Positions 8,719 to 17,905 of a stretch of DNA of 64,000 nt are shown here, in pieces. Made by a program: the position numbers and the translations under genes. This DNA is from Chromobacterium phragmitis. GTDB lineage: Bacteria > Pseudomonadota > Gammaproteobacteria > Burkholderiales > Chromobacteriaceae. The stretch is from assembly GCF_003325475.1 (NCBI RefSeq), contig NZ_CP029495.1, positions 620,001 through 684,000 on the forward strand, read 5' to 3'. Every line of letters begins with the position of its first letter. Position 1 is the stretch's first letter. Below the pieces are notes generated by a model. The model had not been told where the DNA came from, did no database searches, and was given only the letters and a program-made list of their open reading frames with translations.

Positions 8719-8783
8719 ATCGTTCTCCTTATGCGATGGCGCGGCGGCGTGCCTTGACCCCGAAACCGCCGCTCCCCCGCATG

Positions 8784-9488
8784 CTAACCGAGCGCGAGCC
8801 AGCGCACCAGCCAGGGCAGCGCCAACGCGGTGAACACGCCGTTCAGCCCCATCGCCAGCCCGGCGAAAGCCCCGGCCGTCTCCGACAACTGAAACAGCCG
8901 CGCGGTGCCGATGCCGTGCGCGGTTACCCCGGTGGCCACGCCCAGCAGCATGTCGTCGCTCCAGCCCAGCAAGCGGAACAGCGGCGGCGCCATTACCGCC
9001 CCGACGATGCCGGACACGATGACGAACATCGCCGCCAGCTCGGGCGAGCCGCCCAGGCCGCCGGCCAGGCTCATCGCGATCGGCGTGGTCACCGCCCGGG
9101 TGGACAGCGCCACCAGCACCGGCTGGTCGAAGCCCAGCCACCAGCCCAGTCCCGCCGCGCTGGCCATGCCCACCAGGCCGCCGGCGGCGATGCTGGCCAG
9201 CAGCGGAATCGCCGCCTTCTTCAGCCGCGCCAGATTGCCGTACAAAGGCACCGCCAGCGCCACCGTCGCCGGTCCCAGCAGCAACTGGATGAAGCGGGCG
9301 CCGTTCATGTATTGCTGATACGTGCTGCCGCTCAGCCACAACCAGGCCAACACCATCAATACGCCCAGCAGCACCGGATTGGCCAGCGGATGGCCATGGC
9401 AGCGCTTGTGCCCGGCCAGCGCCAGCCGGTAGGCCAGCAAGGTGACGAAAACGCCGGTCAGCGGCGAATCCAGCCAGGCCGCCGTCAA
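8784..9488 (-). CDS. lrgB: LrgB/CidB-family membrane protein
   Basis: 234 residues with about 6-7 membrane helices. The conserved run of the family is present: FDQPVLVALSTRAVTTPIAM, followed by MFVIVSGIVGAVMAPPLF and GVATGVTAHGIGTARLFQL. LrgB works with LrgA as a holin/antiholin-like or metabolite export system of the inner membrane. No ATG is available: a TTG at 9488 overlaps the lrgA stop (TTGA) and has GGGAGG just upstream, so translational coupling from lrgA with a TTG start is inferred. Confidence 0.88.
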   Translation of the reverse strand: MTAAWLDSPLTGVFVTLLAYRLALAGHKRCHGHPLANPVLLGVLMVLAWLWLSGSTYQQYMNGARFIQLLLGPATVALAVPLYGNLARLKKAAIPLLASIAAGGLVGMASAAGLGWWLGFDQPVLVALSTRAVTTPIAMSLAGGLGGSPELAAMFVIVSGIVGAVMAPPLFRLLGWSDDMLLGVATGVTAHGIGTARLFQLSETAGAFAGLAMGLNGVFTALALPWLVRWLALG

Positions 9489-9829
9489 TGCCGCCTCCCG
9501 CGCAGCAGCAGCTTCAGGACCAACCCGGACGCCAACAGCGTGGCCAGCGTGGAGCCCAGCAGGATCAGCGCCAGCTGCCAGCCATTCGAGCGCAACAAAG
9601 GCGAGTAGGCCATCAGCGCGCCGCCGGCCGGAATGAACAACAAGGACATGTGGCCGAGAAATCGCGGCGTCTCGCGCTGCAGCGCGGCCGGCGCCGACCG
9701 CCGCAGCCATAGCGTGGCGAACAGCAGCAGCAAGCCCAGCACCGGCCCAGGCATCGGCCAGCCCAGCCAGCGCACCAGCGCCTCGCCCGCCAATTGATAG
9801 CCCAGCAGCCACAACAACAAGTCCAGCAT
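9485..9829 (-). CDS. lrgA: LrgA/CidA-family membrane protein
   Basis: 114 residues with four hydrophobic helices. It shows the LrgA pattern: GYQLAGEALVRWL, PMPGPVLGLLLL, a basic loop, then FIPAGGALMAY. The partner is LrgB downstream, whose start overlaps this stop. The start at 9829 is chosen because GGGGGG precedes it at good spacing; the frame is open to 9847. The probable role is a holin-like inner-membrane protein for murein hydrolase control or overflow metabolite export. Confidence 0.88.
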   Translation of the reverse strand: MLDLLLWLLGYQLAGEALVRWLGWPMPGPVLGLLLLFATLWLRRSAPAALQRETPRFLGHMSLLFIPAGGALMAYSPLLRSNGWQLALILLGSTLATLLASGLVLKLLLRGRRH

Positions 9830-9894
9830 ACGCCCCCCGTCTCCCAATGCTCATCGCATGATAACGTCAAGCCACCGTTCCGGGTACCGCCGCA

Positions 9895-9910
9895 GGCGAC
9901 AAGCGTCGCC
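9895..9910 (+). other. Small hairpin upstream of ubiC
   Basis: GGCGAC / GTCGCC stem with AAGC loop followed by GGCTTTT, between divergent lrgA and ubiC. It overlaps the proposed -35 of the ubiC promoter, so it may be coincidental or a binding site. Confidence 0.3.
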
Positions 9911-9925
9911 GGCTTTTGGCATAAT
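9896..9925 (+). promoter_or_regulatory. Putative extended -10 promoter of ubiC
   Basis: -35 GCGACA (9896-9901), 18-nt spacer, and extended -10 TGGCATAAT (hexamer CATAAT at 9920-9925). The predicted start point is near 9932-9933, essentially on the ubiC ATG. Confidence 0.4.
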
Positions 9926-9932
9926 GCGCGCC

Positions 9933-10457
9933 ATGGTGAATGAAGTTTTGTGGCGCGAAGCGCCTCCCGTCCTGCCCGCCTCCATTCTGGATTGCCTGAC
10001 CGAACCCGCCTCGCTGAGCTTGCGGCTGCAAGCCGGCGGCCGCCGTTTCGCGGTGACCGTGCTCAGCCAGGGCGAAGACCGCGTCCAGGCCGACGAAGCC
10101 GAAGCGCTGGATCTGGCCGAGGGCGAGCCGGTGCACGCGCGCCATGTCTTGCTGACTCTGGATGGCACGCCGGTGGTCTACGCTCGCAGCGCAGTGGCGC
10201 CGTCCTGTCCCTCTTGGCTGCCGGTGCTGGCGCGCGGCAGCCGCTCGCTGGGGCTGACGTTGTTCGGCGAGCTGCCGGCGCTGCGGCGCGAACCGCTGCG
10301 CTACGGCCTGCTGGCCAACGGCCACCCGCTGGCCGCCGCCGCCGCCCGCGTCGAACCGGCCGCGTCTTATCCGGCGCGCCGCTGCCGCTTTCTGTTGGAC
10401 GGCTCGCCGTTGCTGTTGACCGAGCTGTTCCTGCCTGCCTTGAAGGATTTGCTGTGA
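9933..10457 (+). CDS. ubiC: Chorismate pyruvate-lyase
   Basis: 174 residues. UbiC splits chorismate into 4-hydroxybenzoate and pyruvate, the first committed step of ubiquinone synthesis. The family pattern is visible: LSLRLQAGG near the start, ARHVLLTLDGTPVVYARSAV (substrate-binding arginine region), and the C-terminal LLLTELFLP with its conserved glutamate. An in-frame ATG at 9924 lies inside the proposed -10 element, so 9933 is chosen. ubiA follows immediately with a GTGA overlap, as in many proteobacteria. No Shine-Dalgarno sequence is evident, which fits a leaderless transcript. Confidence 0.93.
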   Translation: MVNEVLWREAPPVLPASILDCLTEPASLSLRLQAGGRRFAVTVLSQGEDRVQADEAEALDLAEGEPVHARHVLLTLDGTPVVYARSAVAPSCPSWLPVLARGSRSLGLTLFGELPALRREPLRYGLLANGHPLAAAAARVEPAASYPARRCRFLLDGSPLLLTELFLPALKDLL

Positions 10458-11329
10458 TTCCACTCGCCACCGTCCGCGACCGTTACGAGAACTACCGCCA
10501 GCTGATGCGCTGGGACAAGCCCATCGGCACCCTGCTGCTGCTGTGGCCGACGCTGTGGGCGCTGTGGATAGCCACCCATGGCGCGCCGCATCTGCCGATC
10601 ATCGCCATCTTCTGCCTGGGCACCTTCCTGATGCGCTCGGCCGGCTGCGTGATCAACGACTACGCCGACCGCGACTTCGACGCCCACGTCGCCCGCACCA
10701 GCCAGCGCCCGTTCGCGCGCGGCGCGGTCAGCAAGAAGGAGGCGCTGCTGCTGGCGGCCGCTCTGGCCCTGCTGTCCTTCCTGCTGGTGCTGCCGCTGAA
10801 CAATCTGACCAAGCTTCTGTGCGTGCCGGCGGTGCTGATCGCCGCCAGCTACCCGTTCACCAAGCGCTTCTTCCCGATGCCGCAGGCCTATCTGGGCGTC
10901 GCGTTTTCCTTCGGCATCCCGATGGGCTTCGCCGCCGAAACCGGCGAAGTGCCGCTGCTCGCCTGGCTGCTGCTGCTGGCCAACCTGTTCTGGGTGGTGG
11001 CCTACGACACCGCCTACGCGATGGCGGACAAGCCGGACGATCTGAAAATCGGCATCAAGACCTCGGCCATCACCATGGGCGACTACGACGTCGCTGGGGT
11101 GATGCTGTGCCATGCGGCCTTCCTGGCGCTGATGTGCGGCATCGGCGTCCATCTGGAGCTGGCCTGGCCCTACTATCTGGGACTGGCGATCGCCGTCGCG
11201 CTGATGGGACTGCAATATCTGGACATCCGCCATCGCGACCGCGCCAAATGCTTCAAGGCCTTCCTCGACAACAACCGGGTCGGCGCGGCGATATTCGCCG
11301 GCGTGGTGTTCAGCTACTGGCAGGGCTGA
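10454..11329 (+). CDS. ubiA: 4-hydroxybenzoate octaprenyltransferase
   Basis: 291 residues with about eight membrane helices. UbiA attaches the polyprenyl chain to 4-hydroxybenzoate in the inner membrane. The two Asp-rich motifs are present: CVINDYADRDFDAHV (NDxxDxxxD) and YDTAYAMADKPDDLKIG (DxxxD). RYENYRQLMRWDKPIGTLLLLWPTLWAL is the typical N-terminus. The start is a GTG overlapping the ubiC stop (GTGA), so translation is coupled and uses the product of its neighbour. Confidence 0.95.
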   Translation: MIPLATVRDRYENYRQLMRWDKPIGTLLLLWPTLWALWIATHGAPHLPIIAIFCLGTFLMRSAGCVINDYADRDFDAHVARTSQRPFARGAVSKKEALLLAAALALLSFLLVLPLNNLTKLLCVPAVLIAASYPFTKRFFPMPQAYLGVAFSFGIPMGFAAETGEVPLLAWLLLLANLFWVVAYDTAYAMADKPDDLKIGIKTSAITMGDYDVAGVMLCHAAFLALMCGIGVHLELAWPYYLGLAIAVALMGLQYLDIRHRDRAKCFKAFLDNNRVGAAIFAGVVFSYWQG

Positions 11330-11487
11330 GACTGGCCGATATGCCATTTACAACGAAATCAGCATTGGGCAGCATGCCCGGATGAACTTCGCCAGCCGGC
11401 GCGGCTCATAGCAAGGCCGGGCATGGGCCCGGCATGGCAAGCTTGGCTTTCCAATACCAATAAGCGTCTTTCTGGAAGGTAAATCTC

Positions 11488-11688
11488 ATGAAAAAACTGC
11501 TGACCGCCCTGATCGCTGCCGCTTTCGCCACCTCCGCCTTCGCCGCTCCGGCCGCCTCGGCTCCGGCCGGCGAGAAGAAGATGGAACACAAGGCCGAGCA
11601 CAAGAAGCATCACAAGAAGAAAGCGCACAAGAAACACGCCTCCGGCGCCGCGCATCAGAAGCACAAAATGGCCTCTGCCGCCAAGTAA
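11488..11688 (+). CDS. Small secreted His/Lys-rich protein (Asr-like)
   Basis: 66 residues: a clear signal peptide (KKLLTALIAAAFATSAFA, cleavage after AFA) and a mature part of about 45 residues made almost entirely of Lys, His, Ala and Glu, with repeated EHKK/KHHKKK runs. This resembles acid-shock (Asr-like) or metal-buffering periplasmic proteins by composition only. GGAAGG lies about 7 nt upstream. It has its own strong terminator and stands alone between ubiA and a leftward operon, so it is probably a monocistronic stress gene. Function unproven. Confidence 0.75.
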   Translation: MKKLLTALIAAAFATSAFAAPAASAPAGEKKMEHKAEHKKHHKKKAHKKHASGAAHQKHKMASAAK

Positions 11689-11701
11689 GCGCCTGACGCA
11701 G

Positions 11702-11728
11702 AAAAAGCTCCCGCCAGGGAGCTTTTTT
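11702..11728. terminator. Bidirectional intrinsic terminator
   Basis: Stem AAAAAGCTCCC / GGGAGCTTTTT with GCCA loop and a run of six T. The A-tract on the other side makes it work for the convergent gene at 11751 as well. Confidence 0.9.
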
Positions 11729-11750
11729 CATGGCCGGCCGCGCGCGCCGC

Positions 11751-12182
11751 TCAGCGCACGCTGAACCGCAGCCGATACGCTTCCTTGCCCAGCCTGAGCT
11801 CCACCTGCCAGTCGCGGCTGCCGCTGACGCACATCGGCAGAATCACCCGAGCCTTCCAACCATCGCCATCGCGGATGAAGGTATAGCGGTTGAATCCCAT
11901 GTCCATGCCCGGCATCGTGAAGTCGGCGGTCGGGGCAGCATCCGCCGCCACGCCGTCCAGCCGGATCTCGAAAGGCTGGCCGTGGGACGGCCGGGCGGAA
12001 AAGCGCAGCGCGCCGCCGCCAGGCAAAGCGCAAGCGCCGCCAGCCACATCGCAGGACAGCGTCCGCGCAGCAGGCTCGGCCGGCTTGTTGTGCAGATACC
12101 AGAAAATCAACCCGGCCTTCAGCGCGGCGAACAGCAACAGCGCCACGCCCAGCAGCAGCAGCTTGCGCTGCTTGCCGGTCAT
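11751..12182 (-). CDS. Membrane-anchored periplasmic protein, FixH/YtkA-like
   Basis: 143 residues: a basic start, one N-terminal membrane helix (KLLLLGVALLLFAALKAGLIFWYL), then a predicted beta-rich periplasmic domain. The stretch DFTMPGMDMGFNRYTF is Met-rich, and PMCVSGSRDWQVEL follows. Such Met/His-bearing segments occur in FixH/YtkA-like and copper-handling domains, so metal contact is possible but inferred. The ATG overlaps the stop of the Nudix-ThiE gene (ATGA), so it is the last gene of a leftward operon. The name is uncertain. Confidence 0.7.
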   Translation of the reverse strand: MTGKQRKLLLLGVALLLFAALKAGLIFWYLHNKPAEPAARTLSCDVAGGACALPGGGALRFSARPSHGQPFEIRLDGVAADAAPTADFTMPGMDMGFNRYTFIRDGDGWKARVILPMCVSGSRDWQVELRLGKEAYRLRFSVR

Positions 12183-13114
12183 CGCCATGCTCCCCGCATC
12201 AGCGCCACGCCATGCGCGCCATGCCGGCGGGCGACGTCCAGATCGTCCGCCTTCAGCCCGCCCAGCGCGTACACGGGCAACGGAACGCCATCCTTGAGGC
12301 AGCCGGCGAAGCCATCCCAGCCCAGCAGCGCCGCGCCGGGATGGGTGGCGGTGGGTGCCACCGGGCTCAACAGCGCATAATCCAGCCCCAGTTGACCTGC
12401 GCGCGCCAACTCATGCGCATTGTGCACCGACGCGCCCACCCACTCGAAGTCCGGCCTCGCCTCCAGCGCCGCCAGCCGCGCGCCGTTCAGGTGCACGCCG
12501 TCCACCGGCCAGCCTTCCAGCCAGGCCGGATCGGCGTTGACCACCAGCCTGCCGCCGCGCGGACGGACGATGGCGGCGGCGCGGGCGACGAAATCGGCCA
12601 GCTCCGCTCGGCCCATCCCCCGCTCGCGCACCTGCACCATGCCCCATTCCCGCTCGGTCAGCCGCGCCAGTTGCGCCTCCACGCCGATCTCCTCGGCGCA
12701 GGTGATCGCGTAATGGGAAGGCAGCCGCAACGATTTCAATATCGGTCCGTTGGCCGGCAGCATCGGCTCCACTGTCAATTGGCCCGGCCGCTGCCAGGCG
12801 AAGTCCTGGCCCTCGCGCGGCTGCGGCTCGCCTTGCCAGTCCCAGATGCGGAAGAAGCGCAGATGCACCGAGGCATGCTCGTAATGATGGACCTTGGTCA
12901 GCCACGGCGTGGCGGCGGTGACGACGATGCCCATTTCCTCGTGGAACTCGCGCTTCAACGCCTCCAGCGGCGTCTCGCCCGCCTCCACCTTGCCGCCGGG
13001 AAACTCCCAGTAACCGGCGTAGGGCTTGCCCTCCGGGCGGCTGCCCAGCATGAAACTGCCGTCCGGCCGCATCAGCGCGCCGGCTACCACGTCTATGATC
13101 TTGTCGCTCGTCAT
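12179..13114 (-). CDS. Nudix hydrolase (MutT-like) fused to a thiamine-phosphate-synthase-like domain
   Basis: 311 residues in two domains. Residues about 5-130 are MutT-like, with a full Nudix box GKVEAGETPLEALKREFHEE and a VVAGALMRPDGSFMLGSRP start; this type cleans 8-oxo-dGTP from the nucleotide pool. Residues about 150-310 form a ThiE/TenI-like barrel (VQVRERGM, GGRLVVNADP, DGVHLNGARL, YALGGLKADD). The same fusion is known in other proteobacteria. The barrel probably does not replace ThiE, since the canonical substrate motifs are altered. An upstream ATG at 13153 overlaps the preceding stop and is an alternative start. Confidence 0.85.
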   Translation of the reverse strand: MTSDKIIDVVAGALMRPDGSFMLGSRPEGKPYAGYWEFPGGKVEAGETPLEALKREFHEEMGIVVTAATPWLTKVHHYEHASVHLRFFRIWDWQGEPQPREGQDFAWQRPGQLTVEPMLPANGPILKSLRLPSHYAITCAEEIGVEAQLARLTEREWGMVQVRERGMGRAELADFVARAAAIVRPRGGRLVVNADPAWLEGWPVDGVHLNGARLAALEARPDFEWVGASVHNAHELARAGQLGLDYALLSPVAPTATHPGAALLGWDGFAGCLKDGVPLPVYALGGLKADDLDVARRHGAHGVALMRGAWR

Positions 13115-13149
13115 GTCTTCAATCTGTGTATGGGCGCATGCCGCCCGGG

Positions 13150-14025
13150 TCATTTCCTGCCGGTCTTCTTGGCCAGTTTCTGGCTGCCCGCCCAGTGGCA
13201 GGCGAACTGCCAGGCCACCCGGCCGGAGCGGCTGCCGCGCGACAGGCTCCACTGCAGCGCCGCGCGCTCGGCCTTGTCGCCGCACTTCAGGCCGAAATGG
13301 CCCAGCCATGCCTTGACCGCCGCCAGGTAGGCGTCCTGGTCGAACGGATAGAACGACAGCCACAGGCCGAAGCGGTCGGACAACGACACCTTCTCCTCCA
13401 CCGCCTCGCCGGGATGGATTTCGCCGTCATGCAGCCAGCCCTCGCGGTTCTCGCTCATCTGCTCCGGCAGCAAGTGGCGGCGGTTGGATGTCGCATACAC
13501 CAGCAGATTGTCGCAGCGGCGCGAGAGGCCGCCGTCCAGCGCGCTCTTCAGCGCCTTGTAGCCGGCGTCGCCGTGCTCGAACGACAAATCGTCGCAGAAC
13601 AGGATGAAACGCTCCCGCCGTCCGACCAGCAGCTCCACCAGTTGCGGCAGATCGGCCAGATGCTCGCGGTCGATTTCGATCAGCCTCAAGCCATCGCGGC
13701 CGAACTGGGGCAGCAGCGCTTTCACCAGCGACGACTTGCCGGTGCCGCGGGCGCCGGTCAACAGCGCGTTGTTGGCCGGCAGGCCTTCGACGAACTGGCG
13801 GGTGTTGGCCAGCAGCCGCTCGCGCTGCTCGTCAATGCAGGCCAGCCGGCCCATTTCCACCGAGTGCGGCTCATGCACCGCCTCCAGCCAGCCGGCCAGG
13901 CCCTGGCGCCGCCAGCGGAGGGCCCAGACGCTCCAGTCCGGCTCTCGCCGCGGCGGCGGCAGCAGGGGCTCCAGCCGGGACAGCGCAGCCTCGGCGCGGC
14001 GCAGGAAATCCTGCAGGGCTTCCAT
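13150..14025 (-). CDS. DUF815-family AAA+ ATPase
   Basis: 291 residues. Walker A GARGTGKSS at 91-99, Walker B FILFCDDLSFE near 140, and the sensor-like VYATSNRRHLLPE. This is the DUF815 family of single AAA+ domain ATPases, distantly DnaA/DnaC-like, with unknown client. The C-terminus is very basic. It is cotranscribed with the Nudix-ThiE fusion (ATGA overlap possible) and downstream of hda, another small AAA+ protein; any joint role is speculation. Confidence 0.85.
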   Translation of the reverse strand: MEALQDFLRRAEAALSRLEPLLPPPRREPDWSVWALRWRRQGLAGWLEAVHEPHSVEMGRLACIDEQRERLLANTRQFVEGLPANNALLTGARGTGKSSLVKALLPQFGRDGLRLIEIDREHLADLPQLVELLVGRRERFILFCDDLSFEHGDAGYKALKSALDGGLSRRCDNLLVYATSNRRHLLPEQMSENREGWLHDGEIHPGEAVEEKVSLSDRFGLWLSFYPFDQDAYLAAVKAWLGHFGLKCGDKAERAALQWSLSRGSRSGRVAWQFACHWAGSQKLAKKTGRK

Positions 14026-14183
14026 GATGCGTTCCTTTCAGATAGCAAAACAGCCTGCTGCAAAGCACAGGCTGCGGGAACCGACTCAGCGTTCAAGCGG
14101 CGGACAAGGCGCGCCGCCCGCAGGCAGTGCGCATCGTTCGGCAAAGCGGCGCAACGCGGCATCCGGCGTCTAGTTCGACGCGG

Positions 14184-14876
14184 TCAGTCCCTTAAAGAGA
14201 TAACCGGCCAGCCATGCGCCTCGGCATAGGTCCGCAGCTTGTCGTCCGCGTCCACCGCCACCGGATTGTCCACCCGCTTCATCAGCGGCAGGTCGTTGTG
14301 CGAATCGCTGTAGAAGAAACTCTCGCCGTAGCTGTCCCAGCTTTCGCCGCGCTCCGCCAGCCACTGCTCGATGCGGGTGATCTTGCCTTCCTTGAAGCTC
14401 AACACGCCGGTCGGGCGGCCTGTGAAATTGCCGTCGCCATCCTCTTCAAGCTCGATGGCGATCAGATGCTCCACGCCCAACTCTCGGGCGATCGGCCCGG
14501 TGATGAAGCGGTTGGTCGCGGTGATGATCACGATCTCGTCGCCCTCGGCGCGGTGGGCGGCCAACCGCTCGCGCGCCTTGCTCGGAATCAGCGGCTTGAT
14601 GTGGTTTTCCAGATAATCGGCATGCAGTTGGTCCAACTCGTGGCGCGAAAAACGGGTCAACGGCGCCAGGATGAAGGCCAGATATTCGTGCATGTCCAGC
14701 GTGCCGCTCTGGTACTGGCGGTAAAAGTAGCTGTTGCGCTCGTCGTACTGGGCGGCATCCAGAATGCCGCGCTTGATCAGGAAGCGCGGCCATTCGAAAT
14801 CCGAATCGCCGGCGATCAGGGTGTGGTCGAGGTCGAACAGGGCGAGCCTGCGTTTGGCGGGAGTGGCTGTCGTCAT
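14184..14876 (-). CDS. HAD-IB family phosphatase (SerB-like)
   Basis: 230 residues. Motif I ALFDLDHTLIAGDSD has the DxDxT nucleophile, motif II is IITATNRF, and motif III/IV is FFYSDSHNDLPLM. It belongs to the HAD subfamily IB with phosphoserine phosphatase; close relatives next to hda in betaproteobacteria have been linked to histidinol-phosphate or phosphoserine. It overlaps the hda stop by 4 nt (ATGA), so translation is coupled. The substrate is not decided by sequence. Confidence 0.85.
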   Translation of the reverse strand: MTTATPAKRRLALFDLDHTLIAGDSDFEWPRFLIKRGILDAAQYDERNSYFYRQYQSGTLDMHEYLAFILAPLTRFSRHELDQLHADYLENHIKPLIPSKARERLAAHRAEGDEIVIITATNRFITGPIARELGVEHLIAIELEEDGDGNFTGRPTGVLSFKEGKITRIEQWLAERGESWDSYGESFFYSDSHNDLPLMKRVDNPVAVDADDKLRTYAEAHGWPVISLRD

Positions 14877-15547
14877 GATTCCGGTGTGGCGGTTTGCAAA
14901 ACGTTTTTCACCAGCGGCACGGTGATGGGCCGGCGCAGCGCCAGCGAATAGCGGTCCAGCATGTCTATCATCGAGATCAGGCTGCTCAGATCGCGCCGCC
15001 AGTGGGTAAGCAGGTAGCGGTACACATCGTCGGGTATCGACAGCTGGCGGCTGGCGGCGTGGCTGCGCAAGGCGGCCAGCTTGTCGTCATCGGACAGCGC
15101 CTTCACCTCCAGCACCAGTCCCCAGCCCAGCCGCGTGCGCAGGTCGTCGCGCACGGCCAGCGCCACCGGCGGCTGGCGGCCGGCCATCAGCAAGCGGCCC
15201 TCGCCGCCCTCCTTCAAGGAGTTGTAGAAGGAGAACAGCATGATCTGGTCGTCCGGCGCCAGGTCGTCGACATGGTCCACCGCGATGAAGCTGGCCTCGC
15301 GCGCGAAATCCGGCAGGTGGTCCCCCTTGCCGTCCAGATAGATGGCGGCGCGGCCCAGCCGCTCGGCGTGGGCGATCCAGGCCTGCAATAGATGGGTTTT
15401 GCCGCAACCGGGCTCGCCCCATAGATAGATGAAGCGTTCGCCTTCGGTGGCGGTCAGTGCGGTGATCACTTCGCGATTGCGCTCGGCCAGGAAATTATCG
15501 AAGGCCGGCAGCGGCGTAGGCGTGAGATCGAGTACGAGCTGGTCCAA
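14873..15547 (-). CDS. hda: DnaA inactivator Hda
   Basis: 224 residues. The N-terminal QLVLDL motif (residues 3-8) is the beta-clamp-binding element of Hda, followed by Walker A GEPGCGKTH (44-52) and the Asp-rich Walker B IAVDHVDDL. It lacks a DnaA DNA-binding domain IV. Hda on the sliding clamp stimulates ATP hydrolysis by DnaA to prevent re-initiation. The perM-hda-HAD order beside purM is common in betaproteobacteria. Confidence 0.92.
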   Translation of the reverse strand: MDQLVLDLTPTPLPAFDNFLAERNREVITALTATEGERFIYLWGEPGCGKTHLLQAWIAHAERLGRAAIYLDGKGDHLPDFAREASFIAVDHVDDLAPDDQIMLFSFYNSLKEGGEGRLLMAGRQPPVALAVRDDLRTRLGWGLVLEVKALSDDDKLAALRSHAASRQLSIPDDVYRYLLTHWRRDLSSLISMIDMLDRYSLALRRPITVPLVKNVLQTATPES

Positions 15548-15577
15548 GAGTGCTAGATTTTGGCTGTGTTTAAGGCG

Positions 15578-16654
15578 TCAGTTGCCCATTTTACGCTGAT
15601 AAAAGCGCGTGTTGAAATATCGGCGCGCCGCGAAGCGCCCCAATACCAGCGCCATCGCCGCCAGCGGCAGCGCCAGCAGCACGCCGACGAAGCCCATCAG
15701 CTCGCCGAAGGCCATCAGCGCGAAGATCACCGCCATCGGCGAAAGGCCGATGCGCTCCCCCACCAGATAAGGCGTCACCAGGAAGCTTTCAAGGGTCTGG
15801 CCGACCGCGAAAACGCCCCACACCAGCAACAGGCCGCTCAGCCCGTCGTACTGCAGCAGCGCCGCCAGCGTGGCCAGCAACAGGCCGGTGAAGGCGCCGA
15901 GATACGGGATGAACACCAGAAGCCCGGCCACCATGCCGATGGCGAATCCCGAGTCCAGCCCCACCAGCGCCAGGCCGCCCCCGTAAACCAGAGCCATGAT
16001 CAGCATCACCGACAGCTGCCCGCGCAGAAACTCGCCCAGCACCCGGTCCAGTTCCAGCGCCACTTCGCTGACCGCGCCTATCCAGCGGCGCGGCACCGCC
16101 GTCGCCAGCGACCGCGTCATCTTGTTCCAGTCCAGCAGGAAGTAGTACTGCAGCAAGGGCAGCAGCGCCAAAACCGTCAGGAAGTGCGCCAGCAGCACGC
16201 CGCCCTGGCTCAGCCGCGGCAACAGGCTGGCCAGCGTCTTCTTCAACGCGCCGGCGTTGGCCGTCAGCTCCTGCCGCCAGGCGGCGGCGTTCAGCTCCAG
16301 CTTGAGCCCGGCGTTCGCCTCCAGCCACGGCAGCGCCCGGCTGTGCAGGAAGTCGACGAACACCGGCAAGCGCTCGGCCAGCGCCTGCCCCTGGGAGATC
16401 AGCATCGGCGCGATGATCAGGATCAGCGCGAAGATCAGCGAAATGCCCGCGACGGTGACCACGCCGGCGGCCAGCGCGCGCGGCAGGCCCCAGCGCTCCA
16501 GCCGGCACGCCAGCGGGTTCAGGACATAGGCCAGCACCGCCGCGGTGACAAACGGCGCCAGCACATTGGAGAGCTGCGAAATCAGGCTGCCCAGCAGCCA
16601 AAGCAGCGCCGCGGCGAGGATCCAGGGCCACCAGTGGGAATGAGAGCGTTTCAT
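15578..16654 (-). CDS. perM: AI-2E family / PerM-like permease
   Basis: 358 residues with about eight membrane helices and a C-terminal VYGGGLALVGLDSGFAIGMVAGLLVFIPYLGAF-type region typical of the AI-2E transporter (UPF0118) family. The start is taken at the MKRSHSHWWPW methionine. Members export or exchange small molecules; the substrate here is unknown. It is divergent from purM and 30 nt upstream of hda on the same strand. Confidence 0.88.
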   Translation of the reverse strand: MKRSHSHWWPWILAAALLWLLGSLISQLSNVLAPFVTAAVLAYVLNPLACRLERWGLPRALAAGVVTVAGISLIFALILIIAPMLISQGQALAERLPVFVDFLHSRALPWLEANAGLKLELNAAAWRQELTANAGALKKTLASLLPRLSQGGVLLAHFLTVLALLPLLQYYFLLDWNKMTRSLATAVPRRWIGAVSEVALELDRVLGEFLRGQLSVMLIMALVYGGGLALVGLDSGFAIGMVAGLLVFIPYLGAFTGLLLATLAALLQYDGLSGLLLVWGVFAVGQTLESFLVTPYLVGERIGLSPMAVIFALMAFGELMGFVGVLLALPLAAMALVLGRFAARRYFNTRFYQRKMGN

Positions 16655-16677
16655 TGAAAATTCAGTTAAAATACAGT

Positions 16678-16697
16678 GCTTTCGCACCGGCGAAAGC
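16678..16697 (+). other. Leader hairpin upstream of purM
   Basis: Perfect stem GCTTTCGC / GCGAAAGC with ACCG loop, about 43 nt before the TTG start of purM. A TAAAAT -10-like hexamer lies just upstream, so the hairpin probably lies at the 5' end of the purM mRNA. No PurR-type operator was seen. Confidence 0.4.
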
Positions 16698-16739
16698 TTG
16701 ATGTAAAAATATTTCAAGTTTGCAGAAAGCGAGTTTATC

Positions 16740-17777
<1,038 letters not shown>

Positions 17778-17905
17778 GGCGAAACCCGCCGCCACACCGC
17801 GCCGCTGGCTCCGCCGGCGGCGCTTGTCTTTTATCGCCGGGCGGACGGAACCAAGCCGGCGCAATCGCAACGAACGGGAATGGCGCGCCATTCCAGACAT
17901 GAGCC

